From Myxococcota bacterium (GTDB taxonomy: Bacteria > Myxococcota_A > Polyangia > HGW-17): 64,000 nt of DNA. Each line of letters starts with the position of its first letter. Positions within the stretch are counted from its first letter, which is position 1. The position numbers and the translations under genes were made by a program. The stretch spans positions 37,801-101,800 of the forward strand of contig JAHJMN010000124.1 of NCBI GenBank assembly GCA_018821305.1. Reading direction: 5' to 3'. Below the pieces are notes generated by a model. It was not told the origin of the DNA. It worked only from the letters and a program-made list of their open reading frames with translations, and made no database searches. This document shows positions 16,986 to 26,563 of the stretch, in pieces.

Positions 16986-18623
16986 TCAACAGACTGGTTT
17001 TATGAGGGATTTTTCATAATCAGAAGGGGGGGTAAATCCGAGAATAGTCATCACTGTGGCGGCATTATTTGCCAGACCGGGGTTTTCAACATTTTCATCG
17101 ATTACAAAACGTTCCTGCGGGTCATAAACAAGATAAATGACTTTGTTAAGTGTGTGAGCAGTTTTTGGAGTCGGTTTTCCATTTTCCCCTCTCAATATTT
17201 CACCTTTTTTAGTCATATACATTTCATCGGCATTTCCATGATCTGCAGTTATTATAAGAACGGCGCCGGATTCATTGACTGCTTCAAGGATTCGGCCAAT
17301 AGCAAGATCTACAGATTCAACGGCATAGAGGGCGGCATCAAAAACTCCAGTGTGCCCAACCATGTCTCCGTTTGCAAAATTCACACGAATATAATCAAAC
17401 TCTCCGCTGGAAATAGCAGCGATAACTTCATCAGATACTTCTGCTGATTTCATCCATGGGCGTTGTTCAAATGGAACCCTGTCTGAAGGAACTTCAACGT
17501 ATTTCTCAAGGTTATTATTAAACTTACCGCTTCGGTTACCGTTCCAGAAGTATGTGACATGACCATATTTTTGTGTCTCTGCGCAAGCGAATTGACGGAT
17601 ATTGTTAAAAGCGAGGAATTCACCCAGAGTTCGATTGATAGCAGGGGGTGAAACCAGATAGTTGGAAGGAATGTGAGTGTCTCCATCGTATTCCATCATA
17701 CCCGAAAAGAGGACATCTGGCCTTTTTCCACGATCAAAGTAGGGAAAATTATCCTGTTCGAAAGCCTTTGAAATCTCAATGGCTCGATCTCCCCGGAAAT
17801 TGAAAAAGATAACGGCATCCCCATCGGAAATGGTACCTACGGGCTTTTCATCAAAGCCGATAACAAATTCCGGTAAAAACTGATCCGTCGCTGAGTGATC
17901 TTCGTTGTAATAAGTTTGAACTGCTTCGGAAGCTGACTTGAACATCCGACCTTTACCGTGAACATGGGCATTCCAGCCTCTTTCTACAATTCTCCAGTCA
18001 GCTTCATATCTGTCCATGGTGACAACCATGCGGCCGCCTCCGGAAGCAATGCGATAATTTAAACCACCGGAATTTGCACTGGAAATGAAATTTTCAAGAA
18101 TTTCTATATACTGGAGAGCAGATTTCTCGCCAACATCACGACCATCAAGTAATATATGGTAGCAGACATTTGTAGCACCATTAGTGACTAGTTCTTGGGA
18201 TATAGCTATTAAATGATCGATGTGACTGTGAACATTGCCGTCTGATAAAAGACCAATAAAATGAACCACGGAATGTTGGCTCACTTGAATGATTTTTTTG
18301 AAAAGGGGAGTTTCAAAAATAGACCGGGTTTCAATGGCTCGATTAACAAGTTTTGCCCCCTGTTCGAAGACTCTTCCTGCCCCAAGAGCATTGTGTCCTA
18401 CTTCGCTGTTGCCCATGTCATCATCACTGGGAAGGCCTACTGCTTTTCCGTGAGCGGCAACTAAAGTGTGAGGGCAGGTGGCAATAAGTTGGTCTAAATG
18501 AGGAGTGTATGCGGCTGCCACAGCGTTTCCTGGCCCCGGGGATGCAACTCCAACACCATCCATGATAATCTGCACAAGCGGAACGTTAATTCCAGAGAAT
18601 TGATTGTTTTTTTCCAGTTTCAT
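16986..18623 (-). CDS. gpmI: Cofactor-independent phosphoglycerate mutase
   Basis: Interconverts 3- and 2-phosphoglycerate in glycolysis, using two Mn ions and a catalytic Ser. 545 residues, slightly longer than the usual ~510. Motifs: IIMDGVGV near the start, DDMGNSEVGHNALGAGRV with the catalytic Ser, LSDGNVHSHIDHL, LDGRDV, FFNFRGDRA, and TADHGNADEMY near the end. The 21 bases before its ATG are followed by a MITE that fills almost all the space to pilB. Confidence 0.95.
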   Translation of the reverse strand: MKLEKNNQFSGINVPLVQIIMDGVGVASPGPGNAVAAAYTPHLDQLIATCPHTLVAAHGKAVGLPSDDDMGNSEVGHNALGAGRVFEQGAKLVNRAIETRSIFETPLFKKIIQVSQHSVVHFIGLLSDGNVHSHIDHLIAISQELVTNGATNVCYHILLDGRDVGEKSALQYIEILENFISSANSGGLNYRIASGGGRMVVTMDRYEADWRIVERGWNAHVHGKGRMFKSASEAVQTYYNEDHSATDQFLPEFVIGFDEKPVGTISDGDAVIFFNFRGDRAIEISKAFEQDNFPYFDRGKRPDVLFSGMMEYDGDTHIPSNYLVSPPAINRTLGEFLAFNNIRQFACAETQKYGHVTYFWNGNRSGKFNNNLEKYVEVPSDRVPFEQRPWMKSAEVSDEVIAAISSGEFDYIRVNFANGDMVGHTGVFDAALYAVESVDLAIGRILEAVNESGAVLIITADHGNADEMYMTKKGEILRGENGKPTPKTAHTLNKVIYLVYDPQERFVIDENVENPGLANNAATVMTILGFTPPSDYEKSLIKPVC

Positions 18624-18644
18624 TTTTTACTCACTTGATTAAAA

Positions 18645-18795
18645 AGTTAATGTCCTGAAATACGAACTTTTTAAGTTTAAACCAAAATTGGACACAGGAC
18701 ATTAAGAATGAAGACCTTGATATTATCGTAGTGTTTTGAACAACATGATTTATTAAACATGCTCAATTAAAAAAATGAATTTCAGGGCAGAACTA
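18645..18795 (-). mobile_element. MITE-like element, type I, full copy (151 bp)
   Basis: Reverse orientation of the copies at 9031 and 44108: AGTTAATGTCCTGAAATACG at its left, GAATTTCAGGGCAGAACT at its right, and AACATGCTCAA within. Flanking tetranucleotides AAAA and AAAG nearly match. It occupies 151 of the 178 bp between pilB and gpmI, so any gpmI promoter in that gap must lie in or be displaced by the element. Confidence 0.82.
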
Positions 18796-18801
18796 AAGAG
18801 A

Positions 18802-20505
18802 TTAGTCTGAAGCGGTAACGCGAGTGACTTCTTCGATAGTTGTAACACCTTCGACAATTTTTTGAACGCCGCTCATGCGGAGGGTTCTCATTCCAAGTTT
18901 TATTGCTGCGGCCTTGAGCTCAGCACCGCTTGCTCCCTGAATGATTAAATCCTTGAGTTCATCATAAGCCCACATTACTTCATAAAGAGCGATTCGGCCT
19001 TTATAACCGGTATTGTTACATACTCTGCATCCGCGCCCTTTATAAATATGTTTTATTTCAGCAAGTTCGGACTGTGGCATTCCAAGTTCCGCAAGTGCTT
19101 CTTTGGGGGCAGGAATTGGTTCGCGGCATTCACTGCAAATTTTACGGGCAAGTCGCTGAGCTAAAATCAGATTGACCGAGGCCGTTACAAGGAATGGTTC
19201 AACACCCATGTTCAGGAGTCGATTAATTGTAGATGGCGCGTCATTTGTATGCAGTGTTGAAAGGACTAAGTGACCGGTGAGTGCTGCCTTAACAGCGATT
19301 TCTGCAGTTTCAAAGTCTCGAATCTCACCGACCATGATGATATCAGGATCCTGACGAAGGAATGAGCGAAGAGAGGCGGCAAAATCAAGGCCGATGTCGT
19401 CATGGATTTGAACCTGATTGATTCCTGGAAGGTTGAACTCAACGGGATCTTCGGCGGTGCTGATGTTTGAATCGATTTTATTCAGTTCAGACAGGGCACT
19501 GTAAAGAGTAGTTGTTTTACCGGAACCCGTAGGGCCAGTAACCAATACCATGCCGTAGGGTTGATAAATTGCTTTTTTAAACAGTGATAAGGCTTCGGTT
19601 TCAAAACCAAGTTTGGTCATATCAAGTTGCAGATTGCCCTTATCTAAAAGACGGAGAACTATCTTTTCACCAAAGAGAGTAGGTAGAACGCTGACGCGGA
19701 AATCCATTTCCCGGTTTTTTCCAACCTTCAATTTAATACGACCGTCCTGAGGCAAGCGGCGTTCTGCAATATCAAGATTACTCATAATTTTTACTCTCGA
19801 TATTATTGCATTTTTCATTCGAGCGGGGGGTTTCATTTCTTCATGGAGAACACCATCAATACGAAACCGCACACGGAAGAATTTTTCATAGGGTTCAATA
19901 TGAATATCTGATGCACCTTTTTTTATGGCGCTAAGGAGCATGTAGTTGACATACTTGATAACTGGAGCTTCCTCGGAGGCTTTTTCGAGATCAAGCACAT
20001 TAATGGCGTCGTCTTCGTTATCTGAGAAGGCAATTTCTTCATCTTCAAACTCAAAAATTGTCTCATCAAAGGTGACTGCTGGGGCATAATAACGATTTAA
20101 AGCATCTTCAATTGCTGTGTCAGCAGCAACCATAACTTCCATTTTATAACCCGGTACAGAAAAGTTCAGTTCGTCAATAGCGTTGATGTCACTCGGATCA
20201 GCCATGGCAACAATCAATGAAGAACCCGCCCGGTTAATGGCGATGACCATATGTCTGCGAGCAATGTTTTCTGGAATAATTTTGACAACATCGGGATCGA
20301 TGTCCGTGTGAGAAAGATCAACGGGAGGAACTCCATAATGGGAGGCAATAAACCCAGTTAAGTTGGATTCATCTATCAATCCCATTTTTGCTAACGTATA
20401 TCCAAGTCGTTTACCGGATTTACGCTGCTCGTCCTGTGCATCTCTTAGTTGAGATGGTGTGATTAGACTTTCTCTTAAAAGAATATCCCCGAGCCTTGAA
20501 CTCAT
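18802..20505 (-). CDS. pilB: Type IV pilus/type II secretion assembly ATPase (PilB/GspE family)
   Basis: Hexameric ATPase driving pilus extension or pseudopilus assembly. 567 residues: N-terminal MshEN domain (about 1-140), then the secretion ATPase core with Asp-box SDIHIEP, Walker A GPTGSGKTT at 324-332, Walker B region DPDIIMVGEIRD, His-box LSTLHTNDA, and a zinc-binding tetracysteine (CSEC ... CRVC). PilB and GspE cannot be separated by sequence alone; no pilC, pilT or gsp genes are in the window. Confidence 0.9.
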   Translation of the reverse strand: MSSRLGDILLRESLITPSQLRDAQDEQRKSGKRLGYTLAKMGLIDESNLTGFIASHYGVPPVDLSHTDIDPDVVKIIPENIARRHMVIAINRAGSSLIVAMADPSDINAIDELNFSVPGYKMEVMVAADTAIEDALNRYYAPAVTFDETIFEFEDEEIAFSDNEDDAINVLDLEKASEEAPVIKYVNYMLLSAIKKGASDIHIEPYEKFFRVRFRIDGVLHEEMKPPARMKNAIISRVKIMSNLDIAERRLPQDGRIKLKVGKNREMDFRVSVLPTLFGEKIVLRLLDKGNLQLDMTKLGFETEALSLFKKAIYQPYGMVLVTGPTGSGKTTTLYSALSELNKIDSNISTAEDPVEFNLPGINQVQIHDDIGLDFAASLRSFLRQDPDIIMVGEIRDFETAEIAVKAALTGHLVLSTLHTNDAPSTINRLLNMGVEPFLVTASVNLILAQRLARKICSECREPIPAPKEALAELGMPQSELAEIKHIYKGRGCRVCNNTGYKGRIALYEVMWAYDELKDLIIQGASGAELKAAAIKLGMRTLRMSGVQKIVEGVTTIEEVTRVTASD

Positions 20506-20541
20506 TATTTAACTCCTGGAATTACTGTGAGATTCAGGAAA

Positions 20542-21198
20542 TTATTTAGCAGTCGAAGCTGTAATTTCCCATTGAAGAACGTATTTATTAATGTCAGCAT
20601 AGGTCTTTCCAAAAACCATCAAGTAGTACCAGCCCTCAGTGGGAACCAGAAAAGTGAATTCTTCTTCAACTGCTTCTGAAGGGGTACTTCCTGTTTTCCA
20701 ACTATAGGCATCCGGATTGCTTAGGTTGTATGTGCCAGAGTTAGGATCCTGATGGAAGAAAGAAATGTCTAAATTCCCATTAACTGCGTTTGTGTAGAAC
20801 ATACTCATATTAATGGTTTCACCCGCTTTAAGGTGAATTTTATAAATATCAATGTCTCCCTCACCACATATGACAAGATTAGATGAGGTAAAAGGGATGT
20901 CATATCTTGTCGGACAAGCAGGATTTACGATATCTCCGCACTGGAGCGTATAGGCAAGAGAAGGAACATTATTTGGTTCGAAATCCTGATCTGCATATCC
21001 ATGAACAGTATTGAAAAAGTAGTCTGTCCAACAGGCTGGTTTTTGATCAAGACAAATTCCACCGTAGCAGGAGTATCCATCGGGACATTCCGGATTGCCA
21101 TGAGAGCCACCGCATACAAATGGATTATCGTTCAGATCAGGGTTATAACATCCGTAAAAACTTAATACGGTTATAAAAAGGAGGAAAAGTTTTCTCAT
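20542..21198 (-). CDS. Lipoprotein with PPC-like beta-sandwich domain
   Basis: 218 residues; lipoprotein signal FITVLSFYGC (Cys17). Residues about 28-58 form a Cys-rich EGF-like or tumour-type segment (CGGSHGNPECPDGYSCYGGIC). The rest resembles the pre-peptidase C-terminal (PPC) fold: QDFEPNN near its start, then GDIDIYKIHLKAGETINMSMFY and PTEGWYYLMVFG. Surface-exposed, function unknown. Lies 20 bp downstream of the TPR protein gene in the same direction. Confidence 0.75.
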   Translation of the reverse strand: MRKLFLLFITVLSFYGCYNPDLNDNPFVCGGSHGNPECPDGYSCYGGICLDQKPACWTDYFFNTVHGYADQDFEPNNVPSLAYTLQCGDIVNPACPTRYDIPFTSSNLVICGEGDIDIYKIHLKAGETINMSMFYTNAVNGNLDISFFHQDPNSGTYNLSNPDAYSWKTGSTPSEAVEEEFTFLVPTEGWYYLMVFGKTYADINKYVLQWEITASTAK

Positions 21199-21218
21199 TA
21201 TTTAGTGCCTCCGGGAAA

Positions 21219-22574
21219 CTAAAAGTTAAATGATGTTCCGATGCCAACGGTGGAATCACCGAACATCGGAGTTATCAGGAAACTGGATCTTGCCGGTTTA
21301 CCACCGGTAATAACGTCAAAACTAAGGGAAGATGGAATAATCTCCAAACTGTCCAGCCAGAAATAAACTGCAGCTGCAGCGGCAAGTGTAGCAAAGCCTG
21401 CAGCAATAAACATCGTGTTTTGATACATTTTCCCTTTGCTGTCATAATCTGCAATTGAACCAGAGAAAGGTACAATCCCTCCGGAGTATCTGGAGGTAGG
21501 TGGATATGACTGGGTTGTTTTTCCATCAGGCTTATAATTCATCTGGCTATCGCTAAGCAGGGTAGCCTGATTCTGTGCAAGAAACCCAAATGCGATACTG
21601 GCGCCTATAAGAGCAGCAGCGACTCCTGTTGTTCCAATGGCGAAATAAAAGCTCTTGGGTCTTGTTTTCCCATGTTCTGTTTTTCCAATATTGCTTATGC
21701 CGGGTGTTTTGTTTTCATTTCCACTTGCACCAGGATCTTTGACACCTGCCTCAACCTCACTACAGGCCATTTTACCACCGGGCTGTAGTGGATTTTTCTT
21801 ATTAATGTCGACAATAAATGGGCTGGATTCGGTACCTGAACCAGCGATTTTTTTACCCGATACACCAATTGCTTCAATATAATACTGTAAAATTGAGCCA
21901 GAAAGAGCACTACAGGGTAAAATAAAGAAATAAATATCGTTTGAGTCAACTTTCATCTTAACTTTCTGATATTTATCCTGACCGGGTTTTCTATAGTAAA
22001 TATAAAGCCAAGCTCTTTTGATATCTTCCGGAAGTTCAACTTCGAGTTTTGCAGGATGATTTGGCTGGGCTTCTTCAAGAGGCGTATGGATTAATTCACC
22101 TTTTTTGTATTTGCGAGTTCTTTTAACAGGTTTTTTATCAGGCGTTTTGTCAGGTGTTTTATCAGGTTTCTTATCAGGATCCTTAACAACAGGAACTACG
22201 ACTGTTGGGTCAGCTTTAGCGCTTGCACCAAGTTTTTTCAATGCATCTTCCGCCTTTTTACGGAGACCTGTCGGATCATTGATGCGAGCTTCTTCCAGAT
22301 ATTTTCTGTAATAAGTTACAGCTTCTTCCTTCAGTTCCGCATCTTTGTAAATTTCAGCAATATAAAAAAGAATAACTGGCTTTGGAATTGCCTGATAGGC
22401 TTCCTTCATTGCCTTGATTGCCTGCAGATATTTACCCTGCTGGTAAAGCATCTGACCTTTTTCAAAACTGGCTTTGGCAATATCTTTCTTCGTTTGCGCC
22501 TGAGCGATGGACGGCACGGCACACACTAATGATATCACCATAAAAAGTTTCAGTATAGAAAATTTATGTGTCAT
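21219..22574 (-). CDS. TPR-containing envelope protein
   Basis: 451 residues from the ATG at 22574, which follows GAGGAG by a normal distance. Signal peptide about 1-27 (cleavage after AQA), two to three tetratricopeptide-like repeats (about 30-120: KGQMLYQQGKYLQAIKAM, YIAEIYKDAELKEEAVTYY), a Lys/Pro-rich linker built on DKKPDKTP repeats, a beta-rich domain (about 195-275), then two hydrophobic helices (about 310-330 and 390-410). This architecture is common in myxobacterial-type genomes and has no assigned role. Confidence 0.78.
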   Translation of the reverse strand: MTHKFSILKLFMVISLVCAVPSIAQAQTKKDIAKASFEKGQMLYQQGKYLQAIKAMKEAYQAIPKPVILFYIAEIYKDAELKEEAVTYYRKYLEEARINDPTGLRKKAEDALKKLGASAKADPTVVVPVVKDPDKKPDKTPDKTPDKKPVKRTRKYKKGELIHTPLEEAQPNHPAKLEVELPEDIKRAWLYIYYRKPGQDKYQKVKMKVDSNDIYFFILPCSALSGSILQYYIEAIGVSGKKIAGSGTESSPFIVDINKKNPLQPGGKMACSEVEAGVKDPGASGNENKTPGISNIGKTEHGKTRPKSFYFAIGTTGVAAALIGASIAFGFLAQNQATLLSDSQMNYKPDGKTTQSYPPTSRYSGGIVPFSGSIADYDSKGKMYQNTMFIAAGFATLAAAAAVYFWLDSLEIIPSSLSFDVITGGKPARSSFLITPMFGDSTVGIGTSFNF

Positions 22575-22608
22575 ACTAGACTCCTCAAAAACCAACATTT
22601 ACTGTTAC

Positions 22609-23433
22609 TTAAAATGGACTTACAAAAACTTTCATAGTCGGCTTCATATCCGGCTTCATAACTGGCTTCATAACCGGCTTCATGACTGGTTTCATAACCG
22701 GTTTCATAACCACGGGCATGGGCGGGGGAGGCGTCACCACCGGCTGCATATTTTCGACGGGTGGAGTAACGGGCTGCATGTTATCAACGGGCGGCGTTAC
22801 CACCGGTTGCATGTTGTCAACAGGCGGAGTGACTGGCTGCATGGCATCAACTGGTGGATTGACTGCAGGCTGCATTACCGGGACTGGTGTTGGAACCATT
22901 GGTGAAACTACAGGTGCCATGTCGACTACAGGTGTTTTTTCAGGCGCACCATTTTTGATTATAACTTCTTTTTGTGGCACTACAGTGGGTTTGGGCGCCA
23001 TTACCTTATTACCAATCAGTATACCTGCCAGACCGCCGATAAGAACACCCACCGCCAGTCCGCTGTAAAGATTTCTAGTGGCATTCGGGGCCTTTGATGC
23101 GGCGGCAGCAGCAGCAGCAGCAGTTGCTTTTGCGTTGCCTACTATTTCATTGGCGGCTTTTGCCTGAGATTCAAACTGATCTGCTCTTTTTTTCTCAGTA
23201 TCAATTTGACTTTTGAAATCAGAAATTTTTTGTTCGTAGGACTTTTTAATCTCCTCCTGAGCTTCAGCTTTTATCTGCTTGACGATCTCCTCATCAAGTT
23301 CCTTCTTCTTAGCTTCAATCTCAGATTTCTTTTCCTGTTTAACTTCATTGACTTCTTCATCAAACCATGAACCAGCTTCACGAATGATTGCGTCCAAAGG
23401 GTCGTTTCCGTTCTTTTTCAGATTGCTGTCCAC
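22609..23433 (-). CDS. Coiled-coil membrane protein with Pro-rich and MKPV repeats
   Basis: 274 residues from GTG at 23433, preceded by AAGGAGG; the open frame extends nine codons upstream but without such a signal. Lys/Glu-rich coiled coil (about 20-110), an Ala run, one transmembrane helix (about 125-148, LAVGVLIGGLAGILIG), then a proline-rich region with about four copies of PPVDNMQPV and a tail of five near-perfect MKPV repeats encoded by 12-bp units (about 22637-22700). The tail is likely periplasmic. Some antisense frames here are artefacts of the repeats. Confidence 0.75.
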   Translation of the reverse strand: MDSNLKKNGNDPLDAIIREAGSWFDEEVNEVKQEKKSEIEAKKKELDEEIVKQIKAEAQEEIKKSYEQKISDFKSQIDTEKKRADQFESQAKAANEIVGNAKATAAAAAAAASKAPNATRNLYSGLAVGVLIGGLAGILIGNKVMAPKPTVVPQKEVIIKNGAPEKTPVVDMAPVVSPMVPTPVPVMQPAVNPPVDAMQPVTPPVDNMQPVVTPPVDNMQPVTPPVENMQPVVTPPPPMPVVMKPVMKPVMKPVMKPVMKPDMKPTMKVFVSPF

Positions 23434-24217
23434 GAGGAACCTCCTTATAAGCGAGACCAAACGAATAGTATCATTAAACGATACTAAGTAAACAAATATA
23501 TCAAAAAAAATCTACTGAATACGGAACCTATTTAAACCGAAAAACAAAAAAAGTCAGAAAATTTTGCATTTACTCGATGCGCGACAGATCTTAAACATTG
23601 AGGAAGATAACAGGAATACAGGATATTGTTAGAATCATAGAACTCGAAAATAAGTGCCAGCCAAAAGGATTCATGTAAAGATTCTGTTGTTTTCAGAGGA
23701 TTTCCGGGAGTTAAAAATATTTTTGCGGCTAACCGATTCAAGAAAAGAAATAAAACACAGGCTAAAACGGCTGTTCAATGTCAATTTTCAATGTAGAGTC
23801 GAAAGTTGACATGCAAATAACAATTAAAAACAGGTAGTGAGAAGGGTAGAGTGGGTAGTGAAATCCACTGACAAAACTTGCAAAGAAATAATGTAATAAA
23901 TAAGAAGAGTTATGAAAAAAATATAATAAACAGCTATTTAACGATTGCCGCGAATACGAAAAATTCTCAAAAGTAATTAAAAAAAAAGTAATAAAGTAAC
24001 AAATCAGGATATTTAGTAACTTAGGGAAATAAAACTAACATAAATAAGGAAAAAAAATACATAAGATGCTGAATACAAAGAAAAAAGTACTTGCCAAAGA
24101 TATTCAAAAACATAAACTGGGAAAAATCCATTGAATGGAATATATTCAAAATATTTTATATAAACGAAAATATAAAGAATATAAGAAATATAAAAATAAC
24201 ATCGTAGAAAAGTAAAT
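23434..24217. other. AT-rich non-coding spacer
   Basis: About 780 bp between divergent genes with no frame I can support on either strand. It becomes extremely AT-rich towards 23900-24217. A dyad TTGAAT...ATTCAA (24131-24149) with an AT-rich -10-like stretch after it could be promoter and operator of the MerR-like gene. Confidence 0.5.
24131..24160 (+). promoter_or_regulatory. Possible promoter/operator dyad of the MerR-like gene
   Basis: TTGAAT (24131-24136) and TTTATA (24155-24160) are 18 bp apart, and an imperfect palindrome TTGAATGGAATATATTCAA covers the -35 and spacer. MerR-family regulators bind dyads in long spacers, so autoregulation is plausible. The extreme AT content makes this weak evidence. 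Confidence 0.25.
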
Positions 24218-24730
24218 ATGTCTGAGTATCTTGATATGGTAATTATTGAAAAGTATATGACTGAATATGAAGCCGGAATATCTTCGTATGACGTTCTACG
24301 TATTTTCAAAGATTATGGGATTAAACTCAGTGAAGCAACATTAAGGAAATATATCCAATTGGGGCTTTTACCCAGAAGTCACAGAGTTGGGACGGGTGAA
24401 AAAGGTCGGAACAGAGGATCTCGAGGACTTTACCCATCAAGTATCTTGAAAAGTATAAATGATATTAAAAGAATGCTTGTAGAGGGTATGACTCTTGACG
24501 ATATCGCAAGGGCGGCTCTCAAGTATCGAAGAGACATATCTACAATAAATAGAGATCTGGATAAGCTTATTTCAAATATGACCACTGAGGTTATGAGCCC
24601 TCATTTCGATGTCAGTCTCAAACCTGTGATCGAAAAAGACTTAAACAAAGCTAGAGATAATGCACGCCAACTTATTGAAACACTAGAAAATATAGATTCA
24701 ACCATAACGAACCCAAAACCAACACTGTAG
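24218..24730 (+). CDS. MerR-like winged-helix regulator
   Basis: 170 residues. The N-terminal half (about 15-100) has a MerR-like order: helix, SEATLRKYIQLGLLPRSHR (recognition helix and wing start), a basic Gly-rich wing, YPSSILKSINDIKRMLVEGMTLDDIA. The C-terminal half is helical and could dimerise; no effector-binding cysteines. It lies 10 bp ahead of a sigma region-4-like gene, which is followed with overlap by a symporter, suggesting a regulated operon. Confidence 0.7.
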   Translation: MSEYLDMVIIEKYMTEYEAGISSYDVLRIFKDYGIKLSEATLRKYIQLGLLPRSHRVGTGEKGRNRGSRGLYPSSILKSINDIKRMLVEGMTLDDIARAALKYRRDISTINRDLDKLISNMTTEVMSPHFDVSLKPVIEKDLNKARDNARQLIETLENIDSTITNPKPTL

Positions 24731-24740
24731 GAGAGAAACA

Positions 24741-25283
24741 ATGAGCACTATCAGAGAACCCCGGGAAGTTACTGCAAAAAAGAATCAAATTGAAAGACGA
24801 GAAATTAAAGCAAAGCGAAAGGGTGCAAGGCCACGTACTAAACTCGCTAAAAGATTGACAAAAGAAGAGAAGAAAATGAGCTCTTTCCTTGCCCAGTGGA
24901 TGGAAGAGGAAATGCCTAGAACAAGGGCTGAATGTTGCTATGGAATTCGGCCTTGCCCATATGTGAGGTGTCGATATAACCTTTACCTTGAAGTTAAGAA
25001 AAATGGCGCAATAAGCGGCAATCATAAGTGCGAACCCTGGGAAATGGAACATAGTTGTGCGCTGGATGTTTCCGAGAAAGGTCATCATACTCTCGATCAG
25101 GTCGGTGATTTTCTGAATCTCACAAGAGAGCGTGTTCGACAAATCGAGTCTGATGCTCTAGAAAAATTAAAAGATTCAGACGTTTCCATTGAGGAATACT
25201 TCGCACTGCTCTCAAATGCAAGTCCACAACTCTACGCTTATATGGACTACTTAAAGTACGCAAACCACGATTCTGGTGAATAG
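24741..25283 (+). CDS. Cys-rich sigma region-4-like DNA-binding protein
   Basis: 180 residues. Residues about 117-143 (TLDQVGDFLNLTRERVRQIESDALEKL) match the helix-turn-helix of sigma-70 region 4.2, the -35-binding element, but there are no regions 2 or 3. Immediately before it are six cysteines (65, 66, 72, 77, 97, 106) in CCYGIRPCPYVRC...HKC...SC, a plausible zinc or Fe-S site. The N-terminus is very basic. It could act as an anti-sigma-like competitor, a redox- or metal-sensing transcription factor, or a sigma appropriator. GGAGAG precedes the ATG. Confidence 0.65.
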   Translation: MSTIREPREVTAKKNQIERREIKAKRKGARPRTKLAKRLTKEEKKMSSFLAQWMEEEMPRTRAECCYGIRPCPYVRCRYNLYLEVKKNGAISGNHKCEPWEMEHSCALDVSEKGHHTLDQVGDFLNLTRERVRQIESDALEKLKDSDVSIEEYFALLSNASPQLYAYMDYLKYANHDSGE

Positions 25284-26547
25284 TTTGACGATAATAATTC
25301 TTGCTTTTTTGATTCTACATATAGCATTCGCCGGTAGAAGCAAATCCAGGAATGAATACTATATCGGTGATAAAAAGAATGGGTGGCTTTCTACAGGCGT
25401 GTCGATTGCGGTAACAGTCACAGGCGCATCTGCTATTTTCGGAACATTGACGCTAAGTTATCAGTATGGTTTGTGGGGATTCATATGGTTGATCTCCGGA
25501 TGTATTGGCCTTACGATTCTTTTAATATTGAGTAGTAAACTGAGATATGGCGAACTGACATTTATTAAGTCGCAAAACCGATTTTTTGAGATTCTTCTGG
25601 CTCTGGTAATTTTAATTTCGTGGGTTCTAATTATTTCTGTGCAACTAAAAGTTTTAAGCTCAATGCTATCTACCTGGCTATGGGGTCGCTATTTTGCTGG
25701 ATTTATTGTTGCACTGACAATAGGTGTTTATCTCTATAGAGGAGGTCAGAATGCTGTTATTAAAAGTGATAATATCCAGTTTTTTATAATGATGCTTTCT
25801 CTCGTAGTTTCTGTAATTGTCCTGCTTATTAAAACACCACTGTCACATGTCACATATGATAACCCAGAGTTTTTAGAAAAATATTCAATTCTGGCATTTC
25901 TCCCGGTAATCTTTTCCTACATTGTTGGTCCAGATATTCATGGGAGGCTTATAGGTCTGCCCTCTCAGGACAGACGGAAATCAATTGGTGTTTCGATATT
26001 GCTGATTTCGTTATTCTCATTAGGTCTTGTTATAGTGGGAATGCTCCTTCAGCGGGTATTTCCTGGTGTCTCCCCATCAAAGATCCCTGAGTTGATTGTT
26101 TTGAATGTTCCAGATTCTCTGCGGTGGCTCATATTGCTGGGGCTAACTGCTGCCATTATGTCAAGTCTTGACACAACCGTCTTTACTGCGACAACTATTT
26201 GCAATGAAAACCTTCTGAAGAATCGACCTGCTTCATCTCTAACCCTCCCTTTAATTTTGCTGCTTTCCCTTCTTACAACTTTTAGTAATCTGGGAATTAT
26301 TGATTTGATGATGCTGTCTTATAATATTTATATTGGAATAATGGGGGTGCCGTTATTTATGAGTCTTTTCAGGCTGAGAATGCCACCAGAGAACGTTTTC
26401 AAAGGGATCTTATTTATAAGTGTGTTTTTTTTCGGAGTGTCTTTTTATCTGAACTTTAAATATTATTATATTTACAGTGCTACACCGTGGGCGTTCTATC
26501 ATATTTGGTTGATATTATCTAGAATGCTTCAAACCAGCAAAATCTAA
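25276..26547 (+). CDS. Sodium:solute symporter (SSS) family transporter
   Basis: 423 residues with about eleven to twelve transmembrane helices. Family features: NEYYIGDKKNGW after helix 1, VTVTGASAIFGTL in helix 2, and the helix-8 region LTAAIMSSLDTTVFTATTI, where SSLD/T residues form the Na+ site in this family. Substrate cannot be read from sequence. It is shorter than typical ~500-residue members, ending after helix 12. The GTG start at 25276 overlaps the previous gene by 8 bp; a TTG at 25285 is an alternative. Confidence 0.82.
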   Translation: MNSLTIIILAFLILHIAFAGRSKSRNEYYIGDKKNGWLSTGVSIAVTVTGASAIFGTLTLSYQYGLWGFIWLISGCIGLTILLILSSKLRYGELTFIKSQNRFFEILLALVILISWVLIISVQLKVLSSMLSTWLWGRYFAGFIVALTIGVYLYRGGQNAVIKSDNIQFFIMMLSLVVSVIVLLIKTPLSHVTYDNPEFLEKYSILAFLPVIFSYIVGPDIHGRLIGLPSQDRRKSIGVSILLISLFSLGLVIVGMLLQRVFPGVSPSKIPELIVLNVPDSLRWLILLGLTAAIMSSLDTTVFTATTICNENLLKNRPASSLTLPLILLLSLLTTFSNLGIIDLMMLSYNIYIGIMGVPLFMSLFRLRMPPENVFKGILFISVFFFGVSFYLNFKYYYIYSATPWAFYHIWLILSRMLQTSKI

Positions 26548-26563
26548 ATCGATTTGTAGATTT

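Noticed and set aside
22682..23068. Plus-strand frames rich in Gly/Thr opposite the Pro-rich tail
   Set aside because: They are the mirror of the PPV/MKPV repeats on the minus strand; no ribosome-binding site and low-complexity composition.
24013..24309. 98-codon minus-strand Tyr/Phe-rich frame
   Set aside because: Product of extreme AT content opposite the MerR-like gene start; no initiation signal.
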